In this document: positions 26,180 through 36,076 of the stretch, piece by piece
Position numbering within the stretch: the stretch's first letter is position 1
Layout of the letters: every line of letters begins with the position of its first letter
Origin: Cognaticolwellia aestuarii
Lineage (GTDB): Bacteria; Pseudomonadota; Gammaproteobacteria; Enterobacterales; Alteromonadaceae
Assembly: GCF_002000025.1 (NCBI RefSeq)
Contig: NZ_MUZV01000002.1
Coordinates: 186,001 to 250,000, forward strand
Direction of reading: 5' to 3'
DNA length: 64,000 nt
The notes under the pieces: model-generated
What the model was told of the DNA's origin: nothing
What the model saw: the letters and a program-made list of their open reading frames with translations, nothing else
The model's database searches: none
Position numbers and translations under genes: made by a program

Positions 26180-26299
26180 CACAAAATTTAGAAAAAAATC
26201 ATTTTATTGACTGTTTGCTTAAATTGCAGCCATTGTTGAGGAAAAATACTCATATTTTGTTGAATAAATGCTCAGCTCGATTTAACTGAGGATATAAAC

Positions 26300-26332
26300 C
26301 ATAGTTATCCACTTATTCTGTGGATAACTATG
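26300..26332. repeat. Palindrome holding two inverted DnaA-like boxes
   Basis: A perfect 13-bp inverted repeat (CATAGTTATCCAC and complement) around a 7-nt loop. The right arm reads TTATCCACA on the minus strand (26319-26327), an exact DnaA box; the left arm reads TTATCCACT on the plus strand (26305-26313), one mismatch. It lies between the tRNA-Asn promoter and the MATE gene. No T run follows. Confidence 0.8.
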
Positions 26333-26673
26333 TGAGTTAAAGTGTAAGTTTACGTACAATGAACAGTAGAATGCGGCTTGTAGCAAGGTTGCTCTTTATT
26401 ATCCAAGTGTGTAATTTTCTTTAATAACAGTTAGTTAGTGGTTTATTGTGGTGTTTATGACCATGCTCGTGCGTTTTTTGTGCAAGAGTGATATTTGTCA
26501 CGTTTGTTGTGTATTTCTATCTATAACAGGTGAATTAAATTATTTATAAGTCAATAAGTATTTCTAAGAATGGCACTATTATGTGTCGAAATAAAATATT
26601 TACGTAGCGAGTCCTAGCACTATCTTTTACAATGGTTGAAGCATTCGCTTTATTATCTATTTTGAAGTTATTA
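26333..26673. other. Upstream region of the MATE gene, no other gene seen
   Basis: About 340 bp of AT-rich sequence. A hydrophobic in-frame extension of the MATE gene starts at 26632, but I see no ribosome site for it. No RNA gene or further palindrome stands out. Confidence 0.5.
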
Positions 26674-28047
26674 ATGACCGAAATTAAAAAAAACCGCCAA
26701 ATTAATTTACTCGAAGATCCCGTTGCCCCCACATTGAAGTCAATGACCATTCCAATGATCTACGGCATGATTCTATTGATGACTTTTAATCTCGTTGATA
26801 CTTTTTTTGTTGGTTTATTAGGTACTGAGCCTTTAGCAGCAATTAGCTTTACTTTCCCCATTACCTTTACCGTGATCAGTTTAACCATAGGTTTAGGAAT
26901 AGGCACCTCAGCGGTTATTGCTAAAGCATTAGGCAAAGGAGATAAAGCGTCAGCAAAAAATCTAGCCACTAGTTCTTTATATTTAACCGCGATAATTGTC
27001 GGTATTTTGGCGGTTGTTGGCTACTTGTATATTGATGAAACCTTTTTGCTTTTGGGTGCAAATGAGGCGCTGTTACCGTTAATTCATCAATACATGGATA
27101 TTTGGTTTTTAGGCTGTATTTGTTTGATTGGCCCTATGATAGGTAATGCGGTTTTACGTGCCTCAGGAGATACCAAAACGCCAAGTTTAATTATGGGCAG
27201 TGCGGGTTTGATAAATGCGGTATTAGATCCTATTTTGATTTTTGGTTTCGGCCCTGTGCCCGCGATGGGAATTCAAGGGGCTGCTATAGCAACCTCAGTA
27301 TCGTGGATATTTGGCTCTGGCTATGTTTTATATATTTTAGCAGCTAAAAGAGGTTTGATTCATACCGGCTTAATGACCATTAAAGACTTTATTAGCTCAG
27401 CACGTGGAATTCTACATATCGGTTTACCTGCTGCTGGTGCTAATATGTTAACACCTGTTGCAGCTGCTGTACTGACGGCAATAGTTGCAAATTATGGTGC
27501 TTCCGCTGTTGCTGCATTTGGTGTCGGCTCTCGAATTGAATCAATTGCTTGCTTAGTCGTACTGGCATTGTCGATGACCTTACCGCCATTTATTAGCCAA
27601 AATTTAGGCGCTGGCAATATGAAGCGTGTTGAAGAGGGTTATAAAACATCAATAAAATTTGTTTTAGCTTGGCAGGTATTTATCTATCTTGTCTTAGTAC
27701 TAGCAGCACCATTTATTGCACAGGTGTTTTCTAAAGAACAAGCCGTAGCAGATATTATTAAGCTCTTTATTTGGATTTTACCTTTAGGTTATGGCTTTCA
27801 AGGCGTGATTATTTTAACAAATTCGTCATTTAACGCCCTGCATAAGCCTATGGTTGCTCTTACGCTCAGTATTATTCGTTTATTTGTTTGTTATGTACCT
27901 TTGGCTTATCTGGGCAGCTTATGGTTTGGACTAGAAGGTTTTTTTATTGGTGCGTTACTGGGCAACGTTGTAATGGCAGTGATTTCGTATACCTTGTTTG
28001 CTAAACAATGCAAAAAAGATAGCTTACCGGAAGAGGTTGTTGTTTGA
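26674..28047 (+). CDS. MATE family multidrug/Na+ efflux transporter
   Basis: About 457 residues with 12 membrane segments in two homologous halves. The start of each half shows the MATE pattern: [42 protein letters not shown] and [22 protein letters not shown] prefer the ATG at 26674 (MTEIKKNRQ) over 26632 because the extra residues add an unusual hydrophobic stretch. Substrate unknown; the family exports cationic drugs or metabolites in exchange for Na+ or H+. Its stop overlaps the uvrB start by one base (TGATG), so the two are probably cotranscribed. Confidence 0.9.
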   Translation: MTEIKKNRQINLLEDPVAPTLKSMTIPMIYGMILLMTFNLVDTFFVGLLGTEPLAAISFTFPITFTVISLTIGLGIGTSAVIAKALGKGDKASAKNLATSSLYLTAIIVGILAVVGYLYIDETFLLLGANEALLPLIHQYMDIWFLGCICLIGPMIGNAVLRASGDTKTPSLIMGSAGLINAVLDPILIFGFGPVPAMGIQGAAIATSVSWIFGSGYVLYILAAKRGLIHTGLMTIKDFISSARGILHIGLPAAGANMLTPVAAAVLTAIVANYGASAVAAFGVGSRIESIACLVVLALSMTLPPFISQNLGAGNMKRVEEGYKTSIKFVLAWQVFIYLVLVLAAPFIAQVFSKEQAVADIIKLFIWILPLGYGFQGVIILTNSSFNALHKPMVALTLSIIRLFVCYVPLAYLGSLWFGLEGFFIGALLGNVVMAVISYTLFAKQCKKDSLPEEVVV

Positions 28048-30047
28048 TGAAAGCATTAAAAATACATTCCGATTATATTCCTAGCGGTGATCAACCTACG
28101 GCAATCGCACAGCTGCTTGATGGTATTGAGTCAGGCCTAGCGCACCAAACGCTTTTAGGTGTAACGGGCTCAGGTAAAACGTATACCATTGCCAATGTTA
28201 TTGAAAAACTAAATCGCCCAACCATGATGTTGGCGCCTAATAAAACTTTAGCAGCGCAACTCTATGGAGAAATGAAAGAGTTTTTCCCGAACAATGCTGT
28301 TGAGTACTTTGTTTCATATTATGATTATTATCAGCCTGAAGCCTATGTACCCACTACGGACACTTTTATTGAAAAAGATGCTTCTGTAAATGAACATATA
28401 GAGCAAATGCGTTTATCTGCTACTAAGTCATTATTAGAGCGTCGAGACGTTATCATTGTTGCATCAGTATCAGCCATATACGGCTTGGGTGATCCCGATT
28501 CATATTTAAAAATGATGCTGCACATCAGTGTTGGCGACATTATTAATCAACGCGACATTTTAAGACGATTAGCAGAGTTACAATATTCACGTAACGACGT
28601 GGCGTTTCAGCGAGCAACATATCGTGTACGCGGTGACGTGATTGATATATTCCCAGCAGAATCAGACCGTATGGCTTTGCGTGTTGAGTTATTTGATGAA
28701 GAAATTGAGCGGATTAGTGTTTTTGACCCATTAACCGGTGAAGTTGAGCGCACATTGGCGCGTGTTACGGTTTATCCTAAAACCCATTACGCCACACCGA
28801 GAGAAAAAATTCTTGCCGCGGTTGAAAATATAAAAATTGAATTAAAGCATAGATCCGCACAGTTAAAAGAAAACAATAAGCTGGTAGAAGAGCAGCGCAT
28901 AGTTCAACGTACGCAGTTTGATATTGAGATGATGACAGAGCTAGGCTATTGCTCAGGTATTGAAAACTACTCGCGTTACTTGTCAGGCCGAGGCGCCGGA
29001 GAGGCTCCACCTACCTTGTTTGATTATTTACCCAGTGATGGTTTGTTAATTATTGATGAATCGCATGTTACCGTGCCGCAAATTGGTGCTATGTACAAAG
29101 GTGACCGTTCACGTAAAGAAAACTTAGTTGAGTACGGTTTTAGGTTGCCTTCAGCGCTTGATAATCGCCCGATGAAATTTGAAGAGTTTGAGGCCTTATC
29201 ACCACAAACTATTTATGTGTCTGCAACACCAAGTAATTATGAAATTGAAAAGTCAGCAGGCGAAATTGCTGAGCAAGTAGTACGACCTACAGGCTTACTT
29301 GATCCGCAAATTGAAGTTCGTCCGGTTGAAACGCAAGTAGATGATTTATTGTCTGAAATTCGCAAGCGCGTGAAAATTAATGAACGCGTATTAGCGACAA
29401 CATTAACCAAGCGAATGGCGGAAGATTTAACGGATTACTTAGATGAACATCAAGTTAAAACGCGCTACTTACATTCTGACGTTGATACGGTGGAACGAGT
29501 TGAAATAATTCGCGATTTTCGTTTAGGAAAATTTGATGTGCTTGTTGGTATTAACTTATTACGCGAAGGCTTAGATATGCCTGAAGTGTCATTAGTGGCC
29601 ATTTTAGATGCGGATAAAGAAGGCTTTTTACGTTCAGAACGTTCACTTATTCAAACGATTGGGCGAGCAGCACGTAACATTAACGGGCGAGCAATTTTGT
29701 ATGCTGGGCGTATTACAGGTTCAATGCGTAAAGCGATTGACGAAACTGACCGACGTCGCGCGAAACAGCACCAATATAACCTTGATAATAATATTACGCC
29801 ACGTGGTGTTAAACGTATTATTGCTGATGTCATGGATCTTGATGGCGGTAAAACCCGTGCTGAGGCCGCATTAAAAGCAGCAGAGCCGGCAGGTAAGTAT
29901 GATTCGCTAACGACGAAAGAGATTGATGCCAAAGTACAAGAGCTAGAGAATAAGATGTTTACTCATGCTCAAAACTTAGAGTTTGAACTTGCGGCCTCAG
30001 TACGTGATGAAATTAAACAACTGCGTGATCAACAGTTAGTGACTTAA
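28047..30047 (+). CDS. uvrB: Excinuclease ABC subunit B (UvrB)
   Basis: A 666-residue helicase-like protein of nucleotide excision repair that verifies DNA damage after UvrA loading. Visible are the Walker A motif GVTGSGKT, the beta-hairpin [12 protein letters not shown], the DEAD-type DESH, the helicase motif VI region QTIGRAARN, and the C-terminal UVR domain ([32 protein letters not shown]) that binds UvrC. The ATG at 28047 follows GGAAGAGG. It lies one base into the MATE stop codon. Full expected length. Confidence 0.98.
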   Translation: MKALKIHSDYIPSGDQPTAIAQLLDGIESGLAHQTLLGVTGSGKTYTIANVIEKLNRPTMMLAPNKTLAAQLYGEMKEFFPNNAVEYFVSYYDYYQPEAYVPTTDTFIEKDASVNEHIEQMRLSATKSLLERRDVIIVASVSAIYGLGDPDSYLKMMLHISVGDIINQRDILRRLAELQYSRNDVAFQRATYRVRGDVIDIFPAESDRMALRVELFDEEIERISVFDPLTGEVERTLARVTVYPKTHYATPREKILAAVENIKIELKHRSAQLKENNKLVEEQRIVQRTQFDIEMMTELGYCSGIENYSRYLSGRGAGEAPPTLFDYLPSDGLLIIDESHVTVPQIGAMYKGDRSRKENLVEYGFRLPSALDNRPMKFEEFEALSPQTIYVSATPSNYEIEKSAGEIAEQVVRPTGLLDPQIEVRPVETQVDDLLSEIRKRVKINERVLATTLTKRMAEDLTDYLDEHQVKTRYLHSDVDTVERVEIIRDFRLGKFDVLVGINLLREGLDMPEVSLVAILDADKEGFLRSERSLIQTIGRAARNINGRAILYAGRITGSMRKAIDETDRRRAKQHQYNLDNNITPRGVKRIIADVMDLDGGKTRAEAALKAAEPAGKYDSLTTKEIDAKVQELENKMFTHAQNLEFELAASVRDEIKQLRDQQLVT

Positions 30048-30135
30048 ACAGTTAGCGACTTATACACTTACTGAGCTAATAAATGATGCAATGAGATAGG
30101 GCGTTTATTTTATTGTTATATGTTGTGAAATATAA

Positions 30136-30175
30136 CTAACACTTAATAACACACATGCGTGTTAATAAGTGTTAG
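30136..30175. terminator. Long hairpin between uvrB and small minus-strand gene
   Basis: A 19-bp stem with two mismatches (arms beginning CTAACACTTA) and a very short loop lies between two convergent genes. It is flanked by A- and T-rich sequence and is probably a bidirectional terminator. Confidence 0.7.
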
Positions 30176-30189
30176 TAAAAGCCTAAAAT

Positions 30190-30402
30190 TTACTTCATTT
30201 CAAACATCATATATCGATTAATGATACTGGCGACTTCGTCGGTGTTACAATGTTTTAAACGACTAACATCACTAATAATTTTATCTTGAATATCGACAGG
30301 AAACAGCATTAATTGCTCCAAATATAAATGAGCATCGCTTTCATTATTACTGTTAATTAATGTGATCAATCGGTCAGCATGGTTCTTCCAAATAACACTC
30401 AT
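30190..30402 (-). CDS. Small conserved-looking protein, unknown function
   Basis: A 70-residue, all-helical protein without signal peptide: it begins MSVIWKNHADRLITLINSNN and has three predicted helices. The start is supported by GGGGAG six bases upstream. I do not recognise the family. It is convergent with uvrB and separated from it by a hairpin. Confidence 0.6.
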   Translation of the reverse strand: MSVIWKNHADRLITLINSNNESDAHLYLEQLMLFPVDIQDKIISDVSRLKHCNTDEVASIINRYMMFEMK

Positions 30403-30795
30403 ACAAGCTCCCCGCTATTGTAATTATCTTTAATATGTTTAAGTAACCAACACAGCATGGTGACAAGATATAAAAATATACCGTCACTACCTTAAGTTTA
30501 GAGTATCGAGCGGCAGAGCTTATACGCATTAGGAATTAAAATAACCTGTTGACAATTAAGTCATCTAAAACTGAAACATATTGAAGTGAAAGCTTAAGTG
30601 AAAAGCATGTAACTGTGAGTACTACAGAGCAGGGTTAAAGTCTAATATCAGCCAAATTGAAGGTTTTTAACCTGTTAACTATATAAGCTAGCTAAGTAAG
30701 TTAGCTTAGTAAGTTAGTTAAGTGTGCGAATAGGAGTAACAAGCCTGGTTCAATGGCTTATTACTCAATCATATTTTTATAGCCGTCAAGTTTGA
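30403..30795. other. Intergenic region, no gene recognised
   Basis: 393 bp upstream of the small minus-strand gene and downstream of the glutathione peroxidase gene. It contains short imperfect repeats of GTTAGCTTAGTAAG type (30685-30725) and no supported reading frame. Confidence 0.5.
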
Positions 30796-31278
30796 TTACA
30801 GTATAGCAGCGACATCATTGGCAATATCGGCCGGCTTAGTGGTTGGACTATAACGCTTGATCACCTCTCCTTGCTTGTTAACCAAGAACTTAGTGAAATT
30901 CCATTTAATGCCTTTACTGCCCAAAATGCCAGGCGCCTGAGCTTTTAAATGTTGGAAAAGTGGGTGTGCGTTGTCGCCATTGACTTCAATTTTACTGAAA
31001 AGCTCAAATGAAATATTAAAATTGAGATCGCAAAACTTTTTGATCTCACTATTTTCAGCTTTTTCTTGCTTACCAAATTGATTACATGGGAAAGCTAATA
31101 TTTCAAAATTTTTGTCTTTATATTCTTGAAACAATGTCTCTAAACCAGCGTATTGCGGAGTAAAGCCACAAGCACTCGCCGTATTGACGATCAGCAATGT
31201 TTTACCTTTATATTTAGCAAAATCAATGGTTTCATTTTTATAATTGGTTGCACCAAAAGTGTAGATTTTATTTGTCAT
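30796..31278 (-). CDS. Glutathione peroxidase family thiol peroxidase
   Basis: A 160-residue cytosolic peroxidase. The catalytic residues are visible: Cys37 in NTASACGFTPQY, Gln67 in FPCNQFG and Trp126-Asn127 in KWNFTKFLV. A second Cys in CNQFG and the CDLNF Cys may act as resolving residues, so it is probably thioredoxin-dependent, as in BtuE-type enzymes. It reduces hydrogen peroxide or lipid hydroperoxides. It stands alone between larger gaps. Confidence 0.92.
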   Translation of the reverse strand: MTNKIYTFGATNYKNETIDFAKYKGKTLLIVNTASACGFTPQYAGLETLFQEYKDKNFEILAFPCNQFGKQEKAENSEIKKFCDLNFNISFELFSKIEVNGDNAHPLFQHLKAQAPGILGSKGIKWNFTKFLVNKQGEVIKRYSPTTKPADIANDVAAIL

Positions 31279-31406
31279 TATTGTTAACTGGTCGGATCAA
31301 TGTAATAAGTAGAGTAAGGGAAATGCGTGAAATTAACAACATTCACGCACGACAAATGTATCTTAAGGCGTTTTCACCTTACGCTTGAGTTATAGGAATA
31401 TTTGCT

Positions 31407-32267
31407 TCAAAGGCGAGTTAGTAAGCTTGATGTGTCCCAACGGTTGCCACCATTTTTTTGTACATCAGCATAAAACTGATCAACAAGCGCCGTTAATGGC
31501 AGGGTAGAGCCATTGTTTTTAGCTTCTGTCAGTGCAATATCGAGATCTTTTCTCATCCAGTCGACAGCAAAACCAAAATCATATTCGCCTTTTATCATGG
31601 TTTTATGGCGATTATCCATTTGCCAAGAGCCAGCAGCACCTTGACTAATCACTTCAACGACTTGCTCGCAATCTAATCCTGCGTTTTTACCAAAATGTAA
31701 AGCTTCAGCTAAGCCTTGAACAACACCGGCAATACAAATTTGGTTCATCATTTTAGCTAATTGTCCGCTACCGGCTGGGCCAAGTAATTTGCTAAATTTT
31801 GCATAGGGTTGCATTGCGCTTTCAGCAATATCATATATATTTTGTTCGCCGCCTACCATAATGGTTAACTGGCCATTAACGGCACCGGCTTCGCCGCCTG
31901 AAACCGGAGCATCGAGAAAAGCTAAATCAATAGCCGCCGCTTTTTGCGCTAGTTCACGGGCAACACTTGCTGATGCAGTTGTGTGGTCCACTAAAATAGC
32001 TTTTGCTTTCATGCCCGCAAATGCGCCATTTGGTCCTAATACGACTTGACGTAAGTCGTCGTCATTACCGACACAAACAAACACAATATCACTATCCTTT
32101 ACCGCCTTGGCTGGTGTACTTGCCATAGCGCCGCCATATTGTTTAACCCAATTTTCAGCTTTATTTTGACTGCGGTTATAAACGGTGACTTGATAGCCAG
32201 CATTTTGTAAATGCCCCGCCATTGGAAAGCCCATAACACCTAAGCCAATAAAAGATACTTTGTTCAT
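31407..32267 (-). CDS. Beta-hydroxyacid dehydrogenase (3-hydroxyisobutyrate/tartronate semialdehyde reductase family)
   Basis: A 286-residue NAD(P)-dependent oxidoreductase. The dinucleotide site GLGVMGFPMAGHL, the substrate signature FLDAPVSGGEAGA and the catalytic Lys in LAKMMNQICIAG are all present. The start is the ATG at 32267; a TTG three codons upstream is in frame. N-terminal Asn-Arg-Ser after beta-2 (VYNRS) favours NADP(H). Substrate is unknown. A second family member of quite different sequence lies in the alginate locus at 52.4 kb. Confidence 0.88.
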   Translation of the reverse strand: MNKVSFIGLGVMGFPMAGHLQNAGYQVTVYNRSQNKAENWVKQYGGAMASTPAKAVKDSDIVFVCVGNDDDLRQVVLGPNGAFAGMKAKAILVDHTTASASVARELAQKAAAIDLAFLDAPVSGGEAGAVNGQLTIMVGGEQNIYDIAESAMQPYAKFSKLLGPAGSGQLAKMMNQICIAGVVQGLAEALHFGKNAGLDCEQVVEVISQGAAGSWQMDNRHKTMIKGEYDFGFAVDWMRKDLDIALTEAKNNGSTLPLTALVDQFYADVQKNGGNRWDTSSLLTRL

Positions 32268-32617
32268 ATTGTTCAATCTACTACAGTTTATGTTGTTAAT
32301 ATTTATAGCATATATTCAAACACTTTTGCGCAAATATAGTTGCTTGTGATAGATAAATTTTATTGCTGACTTAAGGTGTAATAAACCTGAGTAAGGTTGA
32401 AATGCAATGAGATATTAAATTAATTGTAGCTATGCCTGACTAGGTGTAATTATGCCTAACTATGTCTAGTAATGAGTTACGACAAGTAACTAGAGAGAAT
32501 ATTTTACTGAAGTAGGGGAGAATCATTGTTTTCAGTGGTGAGAGGTACAGTGTCGAGAAGCAAAGTGATGAGAGGTGCAGTGTGAGTACCCCTCATACCA
32601 GTAATTATCAGTTAAGG
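32268..32617. other. Intergenic region with short direct repeats
   Basis: 350 bp between sbcB and the dehydrogenase gene. Near 32533-32585 the words GTGAGAGGTACAGTG and GATGAGAGGTGCAGTG are repeated, and around 32430-32470 GCCTGACTAGGTGTAAT and a related word occur. No gene or clear terminator is seen. Confidence 0.5.
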
Positions 32618-34060
32618 TTATTTGTTGATATATTCAAATAATGCTTTCAATAATTGCATTTTTTCAGTGTTGTTTTCATATTCATATGCTAAATTTTCTA
32701 GCTTTATCATAAACTCATCTGCGCTCAATAAGCCTTTACTACCATGCTGAATACGATTTTGACAATGAGCTTGCCATTTTTGCTGCTCACTATCGGTTAA
32801 GGTTAATGGGAAATTACGTGCGCGGTAAATAAACAGTAAACTTGCTAAACGCTCATCTTGAAACTGAAAAGGGTGTGTGCCTAATTGCTCAGGTGGTAGT
32901 TGATGCAATATCTCCATTTGTGCTTTATCGCTATGTGAGAAAAATTTGCCGCCATAAAGCGCAAATTCAGCCTCCACTGGCTCATCGCCAAAGTCACTTT
33001 CAGCAAACACATCGGTTAATTTATCTCTAAGCTCTGCGTATTGCTTGAGTCGTTTTAAATTATCTAAACAAAGCTCACGCGGGATCGCTAAGCGCTCAGC
33101 GTTTTCAGGTAACAATGTTTTTGCTGGCGCAACTACAGGGCACTTATTCAAGTGAATTAACTTAACCGGGATCGGTAACTCGTCTGCTGCTAAGTCGTCA
33201 TAACGGGTATATAAACGAGCTTTGATTTCTTCGCTCGATAACTCAAATAACGGCGTAGGATCACGTGCCAAATCAACCGTAATAACCGCATTTTTGTTTA
33301 TTGGGTGATAACAAACTGGCGCAAACCAACTTGTGCAACCATGCGCAGAAGACACTTTACTTGAGGTATGAACAATCGGTGTCATATTATAAACATCAAT
33401 TAATTCAGCTACTTGTTTCTTATTTTTTAAGTTGAAAATAAAGTCATATAGCTTAGGTTGCTTTTCTTTTATTAACTTTGCCATTGCAATGGTGGCGTAA
33501 ACATCACTCATGGCATCATGGGCAGCTTCATGGCTAATACCATTAGCCTTTGTTAGCAACTCTAAACGAAAACTTACCACTTGTTCGCCATCGCGTTCAA
33601 CTGTTGGCCACTCAATACCTTCTGGTCGCAATGCATAGCAAGCCCTGACCATATCGATAATATCCCAACGGCTGTTACCATTTTGCCATTCACGTGCATA
33701 CGGATCGTAAAAATTGCGATGAAATAAGTAACGTGTCACTTCATCGTCAAAGCGAATACTGTTATAACCGGCAACACAAGTGTCAGGTTGAGAAAATAAA
33801 CCATGAATACGATCAGCAAATTCTGCCTCTGTTAACCCCTCGCGTAATGCTTTTTGTGGTGTAATGCCCGTAACTAAACAAGCCTCGGGTTGCGGCAGAT
33901 AATCTTGTGGCGGCTGACAATAAAACATCTCAGGCTCACCAATAATATTTAAATCAAGATCGGTTCTAATACCGGCAAATTGTGATGGCTTGTCAAATTT
34001 TGGCGATATACCCCATGTCTCATAATCGTGCCAGAGAATGGTTTGTGTGTTTGAATTCAA
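32618..34060 (-). CDS. sbcB: Exodeoxyribonuclease I (SbcB)
   Basis: A 480-residue 3'-5' single-strand DNA exonuclease of recombination and mismatch repair. The DEDDh active site is visible: WHDYETWG (Asp, Glu), GYNSIRFDDEVTR (Asp) and SHEAAHDAMSDVYAT (His, Asp). The ExoI SH3-like and C-terminal domains fill the remainder (FFSHSDKAQMEILHQLPPEQL). Full expected length. Its upstream side borders the accessory island. Confidence 0.97.
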   Translation of the reverse strand: MNSNTQTILWHDYETWGISPKFDKPSQFAGIRTDLDLNIIGEPEMFYCQPPQDYLPQPEACLVTGITPQKALREGLTEAEFADRIHGLFSQPDTCVAGYNSIRFDDEVTRYLFHRNFYDPYAREWQNGNSRWDIIDMVRACYALRPEGIEWPTVERDGEQVVSFRLELLTKANGISHEAAHDAMSDVYATIAMAKLIKEKQPKLYDFIFNLKNKKQVAELIDVYNMTPIVHTSSKVSSAHGCTSWFAPVCYHPINKNAVITVDLARDPTPLFELSSEEIKARLYTRYDDLAADELPIPVKLIHLNKCPVVAPAKTLLPENAERLAIPRELCLDNLKRLKQYAELRDKLTDVFAESDFGDEPVEAEFALYGGKFFSHSDKAQMEILHQLPPEQLGTHPFQFQDERLASLLFIYRARNFPLTLTDSEQQKWQAHCQNRIQHGSKGLLSADEFMIKLENLAYEYENNTEKMQLLKALFEYINK

Positions 34061-34179
34061 TTTATTCCTACTATATTTTTATTTTTAACTTTATCTTCAA
34101 TAATTAATATTAACAAATCAAGTTATATAAATCAGGGTTAACTGCTTCGCAGCAAATTTAATGTAACCTAGAGAGTGGA

Positions 34180-34485
34180 GTGTATAAAGTTATTAAAATA
34201 ATTTATACAGTTAAAACAATGGAACATCTGGAGGTAATGGAGAGGCGTAGCAAAAAAATACCACAGGCAAGCATACAGTTTGCACCAATGTTACATTGGG
34301 TTGTTAATTTCTTCTATTGCTGTTTGGTGATAGGGCTAATTATATTTGCATTAACTTCATTAGAAAGCGAAATGTCAGAACTGAGTATTGAATTTGCGTT
34401 GAGTATTAGCAACAGGCTATCACATGTTTTGCTAAGTTATACCCTTTACTTTGGTTCACATGCCTTATTTTCAGCACTGTCCTGA
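34180..34485 (+). CDS. Small membrane protein, doubtful
   Basis: A 101-codon frame with two hydrophobic stretches (FYCCLVIGLIIFALTSL and VLLSYTLYFGSHALF). The start is unclear: an ATG at 34237 has GGAGG only 2 nt upstream, and 34180 has no ribosome site. The protein has no family that I recognise and does not carry the island operator upstream. It may be a real small gene or chance. Confidence 0.35.
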   Translation: MYKVIKIIYTVKTMEHLEVMERRSKKIPQASIQFAPMLHWVVNFFYCCLVIGLIIFALTSLESEMSELSIEFALSISNRLSHVLLSYTLYFGSHALFSALS

Positions 34486-34523
34486 GTTAATTAGTTTGGA
34501 GTTATATAGAGGAATTAGAGGGT

Positions 34524-34556
34524 TGAGACAAAAGATGTCTTAGTGGTGAGTATAAT
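34524..34556 (+). promoter_or_regulatory. Island operator 1 and -10 box (MazG-like operon)
   Basis: TGAGACA-AAAGA-TGTCTTA (34524-34542), followed by TATAAT at 34551-34556. The gene start is 70 bp from the operator start. One of five related sites. Confidence 0.7.
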
Positions 34557-34593
34557 TATTTCAAATTAGTTTAAAGCAACGAATAAGTCACTT

Positions 34594-35346
34594 ATGAATA
34601 CGTTCAATAATCAAATATCTGAAGATTACTTTTTACACCGCATTAAACCTGAGTACCAAAAAGAAGCTAATATTTTGCTGGCTACTACTGGTGTTCTTAA
34701 CAGTTTTTCTGGTGAGTACACTTTAGCCATTATCAACTGTACTATGAAGCCAGTAGCACTATCTTCAATGAATCACCAGCATTGTATTTATAAAGCATCA
34801 GTGATTGACCAAGATGATACTATCGTTGATACATTTAATTGTGAAGGTTCTCCAAATCAGTGCTTTGAATACCTTACTCATTGTTTTGAACAATTGCTAA
34901 CAAAGCACAAAGATCAAATTTATTTAAAGCAGCATGATGAATTAACAGTAGATGACATTTCGATCGCTGAAACCTTTAAATCCCCTCAAACACTAATTGA
35001 TAAGCAACCATCATTATCAGTGGTACAGCAAGAAGTTGATGAATGGATTAGTACCTTGGGTGTTCGATATTTTAGTGAGTTAACTAATTTATCAAACTTA
35101 ATTGAAGAAGTCGGAGAAGTAGCTCGTTTAATAGGTCGTGAGTATGGGGAACAAAGCTTCAAAAAAGGTGAAAAACCAGAGTGCATTACAACTGCCATTT
35201 CTGACGAGTTATCCGATGTACTGTTTATTGTCGTGTGTTTGGCAAATCAGCTTGGTATTAACTTAGATGAAGCCTTTGCTAACAATATGGATAAAAAAAA
35301 CAACCGTGATACTAGTCGACATAAAAACAATAGTAAGTTGAACTAA
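34594..35346 (+). CDS. MazG-like NTP pyrophosphohydrolase with unique N-terminal domain
   Basis: A 250-residue protein. Residues ~143-240 form an all-alpha NTP pyrophosphohydrolase domain: metal ligands E171/E172 and E175 in IEEVGEVARL and E205/D208 in SDELSDVLFIVVCLANQLGI. Such enzymes hydrolyse (d)NTPs to NMP and PPi. Residues 1-130 (Cys-containing, mixed alpha/beta, with ILLATTGVLNSFSGEYTLAIIN) are not a MazG repeat and match nothing I know. First gene behind island operator 1; the next gene starts 12 bp later. Confidence 0.8.
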   Translation: MNTFNNQISEDYFLHRIKPEYQKEANILLATTGVLNSFSGEYTLAIINCTMKPVALSSMNHQHCIYKASVIDQDDTIVDTFNCEGSPNQCFEYLTHCFEQLLTKHKDQIYLKQHDELTVDDISIAETFKSPQTLIDKQPSLSVVQQEVDEWISTLGVRYFSELTNLSNLIEEVGEVARLIGREYGEQSFKKGEKPECITTAISDELSDVLFIVVCLANQLGINLDEAFANNMDKKNNRDTSRHKNNSKLN

Positions 35347-35358
35347 GGGGACATTTAT

Positions 35359-35679
35359 ATGAAAAGTGATATGACTTATTATACAGGGAATGCAAAGGTC
35401 ATTTACATGCTAAGCCTTTGGCTTACGCCTGACATGTGGCAAGAGAAGACTGTATTTTTTGAAATTAAAGAAGTAATTCAAAAACTGACTGAACAGTCTT
35501 CATATCAACTATCTGAACGAGAATTTTATCTCACTCAAGAACTTACTAATGGCCTTTTAGAAGCAACTTTAACCTCATTTGATAAAGCAGACGACTTCCA
35601 AAAAGATGAGCTTGGCTTAGCGCTCAACGATATAAGAAAATTCCTATCATTCTTGCAAATTAGTACTGAGACTCACTGA
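35359..35679 (+). CDS. Small island protein, unknown function
   Basis: A 106-residue, mainly helical acidic protein with no signal peptide or membrane helix. AAGGGG lies 8 nt upstream of the ATG, and the start is only 12 bp after the MazG-like gene, so both are one transcript. Its predicted helices are rich in Glu/Leu (EIKEVIQKLTEQ, LTQELTNGLLEATL). No family recognised. Confidence 0.65.
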   Translation: MKSDMTYYTGNAKVIYMLSLWLTPDMWQEKTVFFEIKEVIQKLTEQSSYQLSEREFYLTQELTNGLLEATLTSFDKADDFQKDELGLALNDIRKFLSFLQISTETH

Positions 35680-35699
35680 ATTCATGCTCAACTTCCTTG

Positions 35700-35733
35700 T
35701 GAGACAAAGTATGTCCTAGTTGGTGTTTACAAT
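35700..35733 (+). promoter_or_regulatory. Island operator 2 and -10 box (membrane protein/WYL operon)
   Basis: TGAGACA-AAGTA-TGTCCTA (35700-35718), followed by TACAAT at 35728-35733. It precedes the small membrane protein and the WYL regulator, so the regulator would control its own gene. Confidence 0.65.
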
Positions 35734-35764
35734 ACACATATAAATCATTATTGTTGAGGTTGTG

Positions 35765-36076
35765 ATGGAATATATTACGGTGTTTTTTGGTTCGTTATTA
35801 ACGGTTTACATGCTTGGCATAAACTCTCAGTTAGTTCGTGATAAGAACTGTGTTGGGGCATTTGCTTTAGCATGGTTCATTTCTTTGTCTAACATGCTTT
35901 ACATCAAGGTGTTTGTGATGAGTGATGAATTTATACTGACTTATCTGTGCTCTGCATTAGGTAGTGGTATAGGGATTGTTTTATCAATTATTACTTATTC
36001 AAGAGCACATAAATTATTAACCAAAAAAAGCTTAGTTAAAAGTCAGCGTCTTATTGAAGGAACTCAGGATGTCTAG
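35765..36076 (+). CDS. Small membrane protein upstream of the WYL regulator
   Basis: About 103 residues with three hydrophobic segments (residues ~3-20, ~30-52, ~58-80) and a basic C-terminus (RAHKLLTKKSLVKSQR). I chose the ATG at 35765 (TGAGG 5-6 nt upstream); GTG at 35762 is also in frame. It overlaps the WYL gene by 8 bp. The three-helix layout with a cationic tail is similar to holins or small toxin/effector membrane proteins, but no family is recognised. Confidence 0.65.
   Translation: MEYITVFFGSLLTVYMLGINSQLVRDKNCVGAFALAWFISLSNMLYIKVFVMSDEFILTYLCSALGSGIGIVLSIITYSRAHKLLTKKSLVKSQRLIEGTQDV

Noticed and set aside
26300-26332. Chromosomal replication origin
   Set aside because: Only two DnaA-like boxes, and no dnaA, dnaN, gidA or AT-rich 13-mer series nearby.
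34180-34485. Small membrane frame as member of the operator-controlled regulon
   Set aside because: No operator lies upstream of it and its start codon is unclear; listed only with low confidence.
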